Assembly: GCF_035668035.1 (NCBI RefSeq)
Contig: NZ_JAYMYJ010000012.1
Span: forward strand, 67,870-131,869
Length of the DNA stretch: 64,000 bases
From: Thiothrix phosphatis
Lineage (GTDB): Bacteria > Pseudomonadota > Gammaproteobacteria > Thiotrichales > Thiotrichaceae
Direction: 5' to 3'
Shown: positions 57,736-64,000 of the stretch, piece by piece
How the letters are laid out: each line of letters opens with the position of its first letter
How positions within the stretch are numbered: the stretch's first letter is position 1
Program-made: the position numbers and the translations under genes
Notes under the pieces: generated by a model
Seen by the model: only the letters and a program-made list of their open reading frames with translations
Database searches by the model: none
What the model was told of the DNA's origin: nothing

Positions 57736-60700
57736 ATGAGCAAGGGGCGTTGGCAATTCTGGGTCGACCGTGGCGGCACTTTCACCGACATCGTAGCGAG
57801 ACGGCCTGACGGCGGGCTCCTCACCCACAAACTGCTGTCGGAAAACCCGGAACGCTATGCCGACGCCGCCATCCAAGGCATCCGCGACCTGTTGGGTGTG
57901 AAACACGGGCAAGCCATTCCGGTGGAGCAGATTGATACCGTGCGCATGGGCACAACTGTCGCCACCAATGCCCTGCTGGAACACAAAGGCGAACCCGTCC
58001 TGCTGGTGACGACACGCGGTTTCGGCGACGCCTTGCGCATTGGCTACCAGCAACGCCCCAACCTGTTCGCGCTCGACATCGAATTGCCGCAAATGCTGTA
58101 CACCGATGTGCTGGAAGTGGAAGAACGCATTGCCGCTGATGGCGAAATCCTGCAAACGCCGGACGCCGTGCAACTTCGCGCCGGTCTGCAAACCGCCTAT
58201 GGGCAGGGCTTGCGCTCGGCTGCGATCCTGTTCATGCATGCCTGGCGCTATCCGCAGCATGAAAAACTGGCGGCGGAGATCGCCCGCGAAGTGGGGTTCA
58301 GCCAGATTTCCGTCAGCCATGCCGTCAGCCCGCTGATCAAGTTGGTCGGACGCGGCGATACCACCGTGGTGGATGCCTATCTCTCGCCGGTACTGCGCCG
58401 CTATGTCGAGCAAGTGGCGCGGGAATTGCCGGATACCAAACTGTTTTTCATGCAATCCAACGGCGGGTTGGCGCAGGCAGACCATTTCCAGGGCAAGGAT
58501 GCGATCCTCTCCGGGCCTGCCGGTGGTGTGGTGGGGATGGCGCAGACCGCACAAGCCGCCGGTTTCGGCAAGCTGATCGGCTTTGACATGGGCGGCACCT
58601 CCACCGATGTGTGCCATTTTACGGGCGAATACGAACGCACGTTGGAAAGCCACATCGCCGGTGCCCGCATCCGCGCCCCCATGATGCAGATTCATACCGT
58701 GGCGGCCGGTGGCGGCTCGATCCTGCATTTCGATGGGCAACGCTTCCGGGTGGGGCCGGATTCTGCCGGGGCGAATCCGGGGCCTACGGCCTACCGGCGT
58801 GGCGGGCCGCTCACCATTACCGATTGCAATGTGATGCTGGGCAAGTTGCAGCCGGAGCATTTCCCGCCAATCTTCGGGCCGGAAGGCAATGGGCCGCTGG
58901 ATGCAGAAGCTGTACGCACTGCATTCGCTGAACTGGCCAGCAATGCCAATATGCAGCCGGAACAGGTGGCGGAAGGCTTCCTCGCCATTGCAGTGGAAAA
59001 CATGGCGAACGCCATCAAGAAAATTTCCGTGCAGCGTGGTTATGACATCAGCGAATACGCGCTGTGCTGCTTTGGCGGTGCCAGCGGCCAGCACGCCTGC
59101 CTGGTGGCGGAGGCGCTGGGGATGCGCAAAATCTTCCTGCATCCGTTTGCGGGGGTGCTCTCGGCTTATGGCATGGGACTGGCGGACGTGCGCCACATTC
59201 TTACCCGCAGCGTGGAGGCTGAACTGCAAGATGGGTTGCGGGTGGAGTTGGAAAGCTTGCGTGCGGAATTGGCGGATGCAACTGCCACGCATATCCGCGT
59301 GCAAGGCGTGGACACTGTGCACTTGCGGCATGAAACCCGCCTGTATTGCCGCTATGCAGGTTCGGATTCGAGTTTGCTGGTTGGCTGGGATGGCGAGGCT
59401 GCAACGGAAATTCGGGCTTCGTTTGAGGAAACGCATCGGCAGCGGTTTGGGTTTGTGACGCCGGAAAAGGCGGTGGTGATTGCCAGTGTTGAGGTTGAGG
59501 GGATTGCTGGGGAGGCTATCGCCTCCTTACCCCCCATCCCCGACCCTTCCCCCGCAGGGGGGGATGGGAGAACAGAGAATATCACTTCGCATCCAGTGTT
59601 TGTGCGGGGAAAATGGCAGGCGACGCCGTTTTATCAGCGGGATGATTTGCTTGCTGGGGAAACGATTGTTGGCCCGGCAGTGATTTTGGAAAGCACCGGG
59701 ACAGTGGTTGTGGAACCAGGTTGGTCAGTGCAATTGACTGGGCAGGGGGATCTGGTGATGGAAAGAAGAAACCCCTCCCAACCTCCCCTTATCAGGGGAG
59801 GGGCTGGCCGCGACTCCACGTCTCTTGCCCCCACCAATATTCCCGACCCCATCCGTCTGGAAATCTTCAATAACCTGTTCATGTCCATCGCCGAACAAAT
59901 GGGCTTCGTGCTGGAACAGACCGCCGTGTCGGTCAATATCAAGGAACGGCTGGACTTTTCCTGCGCCATCTTCGACCCCGACGGCAATCTGGTGGCGAAT
60001 GCGCCGCACATGCCGGTGCATCTGGGCAGCATGAGCGAAAGCATCAAGGCCGTGATCAACGCCAACGCAGGCGCAATGGCACCGGGCGATGTGTTTGTGC
60101 TGAACGACCCGTACCACGGCGGCACCCACCTGCCCGACATTACCGTGGTCAAGCCAGTGTTTGCGGAAAGCGGCCAGACGATCATTTTCTACGTCGCCAC
60201 CCGTGGCCACCATGCGGATGTCGGCGGGATCACCCCCGGTTCGATCCCACCACTCAGCCGCAGCATCGGGGAAGAAGGCATTCTGCTGACCAATGTCAAA
60301 CTGGTGGAAAACGGGCGTTTCCGTGAGGGTGAAATCCGCGCCCTGCTCGCTTCCGGCCCCTTCCCTGCCCGCAATATCAGCTACAACATCGCCGACCTGA
60401 AGGCACAACTGGCGGCCTGCGCACGGGGTGAATCCGAACTCCGGCGCATGGTCGGGCAGATGGGCTTAAGCACCGTGCAGGCCTACATGCGCCATGTGCA
60501 GGACAACGCGGAAGAATCCGTGCGGCGCGTGATCGGCAAACTCAGGGACGGCAACTTCCAATATGACATGGACGATGGTAGCCGGATTTGCGTACAGATT
60601 ACGGTGGATGCGCAAAACCGTTCCGCCACCCTGGATTTCAGCGGAACCAGCCCGCAGCACCCCGGCAACCTGAACGCGCCGACCGCGATCACCCGCGCCG

Positions 60701-61371
60701 CCGTGCTGTACGTGTTCCGCTGCCTGGTGGATGACAATATCCCGTTGAACGAAGGTTGCCTGAAACCGCTCGACATCATCATCCCAGCAGGCTCCATGCT
60801 CAACCCGCAATACCCGGCGGCAGTGGTGGCAGGCAATGTGGAAACCTCGCAATACGTGGTGGATGCGCTGTTTGGCGCGCTCGGCGTCATGGGTGCGGCG
60901 CAAGGCACCATGAACAACGTCACCTGGGGCAACGGGCGCCATCAATATTACGAAACACTATGCGGCGGCGCGGGCGCGACAGCGAATGCGGATGGGGCCA
61001 GCGCGGTGCATACCCACATGACCAACTCGCGCCTGACTGACCCGGAAATCCTCGAAACCCGCTTCCCGGTGCGGCTGGAAGCGTTCCACATCCGCCCCCA
61101 TTCCGGCGGCAAAGGCAGGCATAACGGCGGCGACGGTGTGGTGCGTAAAACCCGTTTCCTCGAACCGATGACCGTGAGCATTGTTTCAGGGCACCGCAAG
61201 GTCGCGCCGTATGGCATGGCAGGCGGCAGGAATGGGCAATGCGGCGTCAACCGGGTGCTGCGCAATGACGGTTATCTGGAAACGCTGGCAGGGATTGCCC
61301 AAGTGGAAGTGGAGGCAGGCGATGTGCTGACTATCGCCACGCCTGGCGGTGGCGGGTATGGCAAGGCTTAG
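57736..61371 (+). CDS. HyuA-HyuB fusion, 5-oxoprolinase / hydantoinase family, with two in-frame repeat insertions
   Basis: 1211 residues from the ATG at 57736. The HyuA half has FWVDRGGTFTDIVARRPDGG, VRMGTTVATNALLEHKG and GKLIGFDMGGTSTDVCH. The HyuB half begins near residue 715 with NLFMSIAEQMGFVLEQTAVS and continues with LNDPYHGGTHLPDITVVKP and CGGAGATANADGAS. Such fusions hydrolyse 5-oxoproline or related cyclic amides with ATP. Two short palindromic DNA elements (59529-59570 and 59771-59804) add Pro/Gly-rich stretches in the linker area without breaking the frame. The enzyme is probably still functional. The substrate could be 5-oxoproline, a hydantoin or another lactam. Confidence 0.9.
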   Translation: MSKGRWQFWVDRGGTFTDIVARRPDGGLLTHKLLSENPERYADAAIQGIRDLLGVKHGQAIPVEQIDTVRMGTTVATNALLEHKGEPVLLVTTRGFGDALRIGYQQRPNLFALDIELPQMLYTDVLEVEERIAADGEILQTPDAVQLRAGLQTAYGQGLRSAAILFMHAWRYPQHEKLAAEIAREVGFSQISVSHAVSPLIKLVGRGDTTVVDAYLSPVLRRYVEQVARELPDTKLFFMQSNGGLAQADHFQGKDAILSGPAGGVVGMAQTAQAAGFGKLIGFDMGGTSTDVCHFTGEYERTLESHIAGARIRAPMMQIHTVAAGGGSILHFDGQRFRVGPDSAGANPGPTAYRRGGPLTITDCNVMLGKLQPEHFPPIFGPEGNGPLDAEAVRTAFAELASNANMQPEQVAEGFLAIAVENMANAIKKISVQRGYDISEYALCCFGGASGQHACLVAEALGMRKIFLHPFAGVLSAYGMGLADVRHILTRSVEAELQDGLRVELESLRAELADATATHIRVQGVDTVHLRHETRLYCRYAGSDSSLLVGWDGEAATEIRASFEETHRQRFGFVTPEKAVVIASVEVEGIAGEAIASLPPIPDPSPAGGDGRTENITSHPVFVRGKWQATPFYQRDDLLAGETIVGPAVILESTGTVVVEPGWSVQLTGQGDLVMERRNPSQPPLIRGGAGRDSTSLAPTNIPDPIRLEIFNNLFMSIAEQMGFVLEQTAVSVNIKERLDFSCAIFDPDGNLVANAPHMPVHLGSMSESIKAVINANAGAMAPGDVFVLNDPYHGGTHLPDITVVKPVFAESGQTIIFYVATRGHHADVGGITPGSIPPLSRSIGEEGILLTNVKLVENGRFREGEIRALLASGPFPARNISYNIADLKAQLAACARGESELRRMVGQMGLSTVQAYMRHVQDNAEESVRRVIGKLRDGNFQYDMDDGSRICVQITVDAQNRSATLDFSGTSPQHPGNLNAPTAITRAAVLYVFRCLVDDNIPLNEGCLKPLDIIIPAGSMLNPQYPAAVVAGNVETSQYVVDALFGALGVMGAAQGTMNNVTWGNGRHQYYETLCGGAGATANADGASAVHTHMTNSRLTDPEILETRFPVRLEAFHIRPHSGGKGRHNGGDGVVRKTRFLEPMTVSIVSGHRKVAPYGMAGGRNGQCGVNRVLRNDGYLETLAGIAQVEVEAGDVLTIATPGGGGYGKA
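59529..59570. repeat. Palindromic short repeat inside the 5-oxoprolinase-like gene, copy A
   Basis: CCCATCCCC can pair with GGGGATGGG, with CCCCC/GGGGG nested inside. It is translated as PPIPDPSPAGGDGR. The C/G-homopolymer style is unlike the surrounding codons and is typical of intergenic REP-like elements. Confidence 0.75.
59771..59804. repeat. Palindromic short repeat inside the 5-oxoprolinase-like gene, copy B
   Basis: CCTCCCCT (59782-59789) and AGGGGAGG (59794-59801) form a perfect hairpin around TATC; flanking CCCCTCCC and GGGG extend it. It is read as PSQPPLIRGGAG, a sequence style known from translated dispersed repeats. It sits at the HyuA-HyuB junction. Confidence 0.8.
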
Positions 61372-61781
61372 TAATCCACCTTGCCGCGCCCGGCCTTGAT
61401 CTGGCTGCGCTTTTTCTTGCTATCCACCCGTTTGATCTGGGAACTGCGGGTTGGGCGGGTGGCCTTGCGTTTCTTCTGCACTTTGGTGGCCTCCAGAATC
61501 AGCTGGTGCAGGCGTTCCAGCGCATCTGCCCGGTTTTTCTCCTGACTGTTAAGGGTTTGCGCCTTGATGACAATAATGCCATCGCCGGAAATGCGCTGGT
61601 CGGGATAGGCCAGCAATTTTTCCTTCCACATTTCCGGCAACGAGGAGGCATTAATGTCGAAACGCAGGTGGATGGCGGTCGACACCTTGTTGACGTTCTG
61701 CCCGCCGGAGCCTTGCGCACGGATAGGTTGGAAGTCGATTTCTTCCGCTGGAATCTGGATATTGTTGGAAAACTTCAGCAT
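61368..61781 (-). CDS. arfB: Alternative ribosome-rescue factor B (peptidyl-tRNA hydrolase)
   Basis: 137 residues from the ATG at 61781, which matches the length of E. coli ArfB/YaeJ before IRAQGSGGQNVNKVSTAIHLRF. GGQ is the catalytic hydrolase motif of release factors. The basic C-terminal tail (KKRKATRPTRSSQIKRVDSK, then KKRSQIKAGRGKVDY) inserts into the mRNA channel of stalled ribosomes. It frees stalled ribosomes independently of tmRNA. Its stop overlaps that of the convergent 5-oxoprolinase-like gene by 4 bp. Confidence 0.95.
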   Translation of the reverse strand: MLKFSNNIQIPAEEIDFQPIRAQGSGGQNVNKVSTAIHLRFDINASSLPEMWKEKLLAYPDQRISGDGIIVIKAQTLNSQEKNRADALERLHQLILEATKVQKKRKATRPTRSSQIKRVDSKKKRSQIKAGRGKVDY

Positions 61782-61892
61782 TGGGTTACGGCTTGGCATG
61801 TGCAGATTGTTACTGCCATCAATGTAGCATACGTATTGCCCAACCCGCCTATGCTAAACTGCCCTGCTTGTCCCATCCCAAAGGAAATTTGC

Positions 61893-63680
61893 ATGGACAC
61901 CCGCCCTGCCCACCCCTTGCAGCGCCTGTTCAACTACGCCCGGCAATACCGCCCTGATGTCATCAAGGCGACGGTTTACTCCGTGCTCAACAAGTTTTTC
62001 GACATCCTGCCAGAAGTGCTGATCGGGGTGGCGGTGGATGTTGTGGTCAACCAACAGGATTCGTTCCTAGCCAAAATGGGCATTGCCGACCCCAAGCAGC
62101 AAATCATCTCACTGGCGGTATTGACTGCGGTTGTGTGGATCGCCGAATCGCTGTTTGAATACCTGTACAACCTCAAGTGGCGCAATCTGGCGCAGAACCT
62201 GCAACACGACCTGCGCATGGACGCCTACCGCCATGTGCAGCAACTGGACATGGCCTGGTTTGAACGCAACCGCAGCGGCAACCTGCTGTCGGTGCTCAAC
62301 GAAGACATCAACCAGATGGAGCGTTTCCTCAATGGCGGGGCGAATGACCTGCTCCAGGTGTTCGTCGGCACACTGATGGTCAGCGGGGTGTTCTTTGCCC
62401 TGACCAGCAGCCTCGCCGTCCTCGCCCTGCTGCCGATCCCCTTTATCCTGTACGGCGCGTTCTGGTTCCAGAACCGGCTGGCGCCGCGTTACGCCGCCAT
62501 GCGCGAAGCCGCCGGGGCGCTGGCGACCCGCCTCAGCAACAACCTGAGCGGCATCGCCACCGTCAAGGCTTACACGGCGGAGGATTTCGAGGCCGAACAC
62601 ATCCGCCAGGGTTCCGACCTGTACCGGGTGCGCAATGCGGAAGCGATCCGTTGGTCATCCGCGATCACCCCTGTCATTCGCGTTGCCATTCTGGTCGGTT
62701 TCACCATTACGTTGTTGTACGGCGGTTTCATGGCTTTGGATGGCGAAATTGGCGTGGGCAGTTACTCGGTGCTGGTCTACCTGACCCAGCGGCTGTTGTG
62801 GCCGATGACGCGGCTGGCCGACATGACCGATTTGTACCAGCGTTCGATGGCCTCCATCGACCGGGTGCTGGGCTTGCTGCATACCCCGATGGAAATCAGC
62901 TACGCCGGGCAGGCGCTGGATACCGCCAGCGTCAAGGGCGGACTGGAATTTGCCGATGTCAGTTTCAGCTACCCCGGCCAGAACCGCCCTGCCCTCAGCA
63001 ACCTCAACCTGGACATTGCCGCTGGCGAAACCGTCGCCTTTGTCGGCGGCACCGGCGGCGGCAAGAGCACCCTGATCAAGCTGCTGCTGCGCTTCCACGA
63101 CCCACAGCAAGGCTGCATCCGGCTTGATGGGCAGGCGATCACGGGACTGCAATTGCAGGATTTGCGGCGCGCCATGGGCTATGTGGCGCAGGATACGTTT
63201 CTGGCCGACGCCAGCGTGGCGGAAAACATTGCCTACGGCAGCCACGATACCCCGCGTGACGCCGTGGTCGCCGCCGCCAAAGCAGCAGAGGCGCATGAAT
63301 TCATCAGCCATTTGCCACAGGGCTACGATACCCAGGTCGGCGAACGCGGCATGAAACTGTCCGGCGGGCAACGTCAACGGTTAGCATTGGCACGCGCCAT
63401 TCTCAAGAATCCGCCTATCCTGATCCTGGATGAAGCCACTTCGGCAGTGGACAATGAAACCGAAGCCGCCATCCAACGTTCCCTCGACCGGCTGGTGGTC
63501 GGGCGCACCAGCCTGATCATTGCGCATCGCCTTTCCACCGTGCGCCATGCGCATTGCATCCATGTGCTGGAGCACGGGCGGATTGTGGAATCTGGCACGC
63601 ATGAGGAGTTGGTGCAACGCAATGGAGTTTATGCCGCCTTGTGGCGTCTGCAAACCGGGGAGCGGGAGGGAATAGAATGA
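61893..63680 (+). CDS. ABC transporter, fused permease and ATPase (exporter type)
   Basis: 595 residues from the ATG at 61893 (AAAGGAAATTTGC in front). About six transmembrane helices fill residues 15-325. The ATPase has Walker A VGGTGGGKSTL, Q-loop YVAQDTF, signature LSGGQRQRLALARA, Walker B ILILDEATSAVD and the H-loop IIAHRLSTVRH. The half-transporter would work as a homodimer. It belongs to the MsbA/lipid-A-like or multidrug exporter class; the substrate cannot be told. It is a single gene, with the integrase fragment behind it. Confidence 0.93.
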   Translation: MDTRPAHPLQRLFNYARQYRPDVIKATVYSVLNKFFDILPEVLIGVAVDVVVNQQDSFLAKMGIADPKQQIISLAVLTAVVWIAESLFEYLYNLKWRNLAQNLQHDLRMDAYRHVQQLDMAWFERNRSGNLLSVLNEDINQMERFLNGGANDLLQVFVGTLMVSGVFFALTSSLAVLALLPIPFILYGAFWFQNRLAPRYAAMREAAGALATRLSNNLSGIATVKAYTAEDFEAEHIRQGSDLYRVRNAEAIRWSSAITPVIRVAILVGFTITLLYGGFMALDGEIGVGSYSVLVYLTQRLLWPMTRLADMTDLYQRSMASIDRVLGLLHTPMEISYAGQALDTASVKGGLEFADVSFSYPGQNRPALSNLNLDIAAGETVAFVGGTGGGKSTLIKLLLRFHDPQQGCIRLDGQAITGLQLQDLRRAMGYVAQDTFLADASVAENIAYGSHDTPRDAVVAAAKAAEAHEFISHLPQGYDTQVGERGMKLSGGQRQRLALARAILKNPPILILDEATSAVDNETEAAIQRSLDRLVVGRTSLIIAHRLSTVRHAHCIHVLEHGRIVESGTHEELVQRNGVYAALWRLQTGEREGIE

Positions 63681-63712
63681 TGTGAATTAACCACAATTGG
63701 ACAGGCTAGGCC

Positions 63713-63945
63713 ATGGCATTCACACCAAAGTTCCTGGATTCACTCACCCCAAAGGGAAAACCCTACCGGCTGATGGAAGGGAAACAGCTTCCCGGCTTTG
63801 GCGTGCAGGTGTCACCCGGCGGCAAGGTCACATTCATTTACCTGTACCGCACCCCAACTGAAAACAAACAGCGCGTCATGACGCTGGGCGGCTATTACGG
63901 CACTGGGCGCGATGGCCTTGCGCGTGATGGTGGCCTGAGCCTGAG
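63713..63945 (+). pseudogene. Tyrosine recombinase (integrase) N-terminal fragment, interrupted
   Basis: About 77 residues remain. FTPKFLDSLTPKGKPYRLME, LPGFGVQVSPGGKVTFIYLY and RVMTLGGYYG are the arm-type DNA-binding domain (DUF4102) of phage/island integrases. After GLSLS the usual EAR helix should follow, but the sequence changes at 63946 and the frame stops at 63958. Most of the arm domain tail, core-binding and catalytic domains are missing here. The rest may lie beyond an inserted IS outside the window. An intact island border may have been here. Confidence 0.75.
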
Positions 63946-64000
63946 TGTACTGGTCTAATAATCCCGGACACCTCATAAAGGGCACACTCCCCACACGAGG
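63946..64000. mobile_element. Possible insertion-sequence end at the window edge
   Basis: From 63946 the sequence starts TGTACTGGTCTAATAATCC and continues with CGGACACC, which resembles terminal repeats of IS3-family (IS150-like) elements. It begins exactly where integrase similarity ends. Only 55 bp are visible, so the family and the target duplication cannot be checked. Confidence 0.4.

Noticed and set aside
57613..59436. A long minus-strand frame (768 codons in total) extending upstream of the NYN gene
   Set aside because: Only the last 160 residues (57130-57612) match a family; the rest is antisense to the well-supported HyuA gene and shows no protein-like motifs.
63681..63712. tRNA-type attachment site in front of the integrase fragment
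   Set aside because: No tRNA gene or tRNA 3' end could be recognised next to the fragment.

Overview
The window looks like chromosomal DNA of a GC-rich, aerobic to microaerobic gammaproteobacterium. A Thiothrix-like member of the Thiotrichales is my best guess. The basis is the mix of genes: cytochrome bd (cydABX), cbb3-oxidase maturation (ccoGHIS), a large TCA operon, an Fnr-type regulator, aguAB, uvrB, serS, proS and purH, all with typical gammaproteobacterial architecture. No rRNA, tRNA or CRISPR array was recognised. Species assignment is inference only.

Layout. 1-3.5 kb: cydA-cydB-cydX and the 5' part of cydD on the minus strand, with a candidate Fnr box in front of cydA. 3.7-5.4 kb: proS. 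5.4-11.1 kb: an accessory interval between proS and purH. It starts with a nested-hairpin block resembling IS200/IS605 debris or a structured RNA. It then holds three visibly AT-richer genes for exported proteins: a protein with a possible TIMP/netrin-like domain, a metzincin protease and a lipoprotein with perfect 75-bp tandem repeats. An IS630-family element that split a terminator hairpin and a ccdAB toxin-antitoxin pair follow. 11.1-15.4 kb: purH, then a minus-strand group with a DUF3365 haem-type lipoprotein, an Fnr-like regulator, arginyl/leucyl-tRNA-protein transferase (bpt) and a small unknown gene. 15.7-21.6 kb: an operon encoding a MaoC-phosphotransacetylase fusion, acetate kinase, a DUF3141 protein with a PhaC-like Cys-Asp-His triad, and an HSL-type esterase. 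21.7-23.2 kb: two exported proteins.

23.5-32.4 kb: a minus-strand TCA cluster in transcription order sucB-lpd-sucC-sucD-gltA-acnB. It has no adjacent sucA, and two identical TGTCGACA-core sites bracket a very good promoter. 32.7-43.4 kb: tudS-like, aguAB, small unknown genes, an aminotransferase, an MltB-type transglycosylase, uvrB, an AI-2E family transporter and a LysR regulator. 43.7-48.6 kb: ccoG-ccoH-ccoI-ccoS. 48.8-54.5 kb: serS and a 1405-residue membrane protein I cannot assign. 54.5-57.6 kb: a glutathionylspermidine-synthase-like ATP-grasp enzyme with an UPF0323 lipoprotein, a vapBC-like pair and a NYN nuclease. 57.7-63.7 kb: a HyuA-HyuB (5-oxoprolinase type) fusion carrying two in-frame palindromic repeats, arfB and an ABC exporter. 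At the right edge an integrase gene is cut after its N-terminal domain by what looks like an IS end.

How it fits together. Two high-affinity oxidase systems (bd and cbb3), a possible oxygen or redox regulator of the Fnr class and a haem-type lipoprotein beside it suggest life under changing oxygen. The TCA operon and the Pta-Ack operon handle carbon at the acetyl-CoA and 2-oxoglutarate nodes. The accessory interval is the most likely place for undescribed biology, chiefly the possible protease/inhibitor-like pair. All assignments come from reading motifs; no database search was possible.
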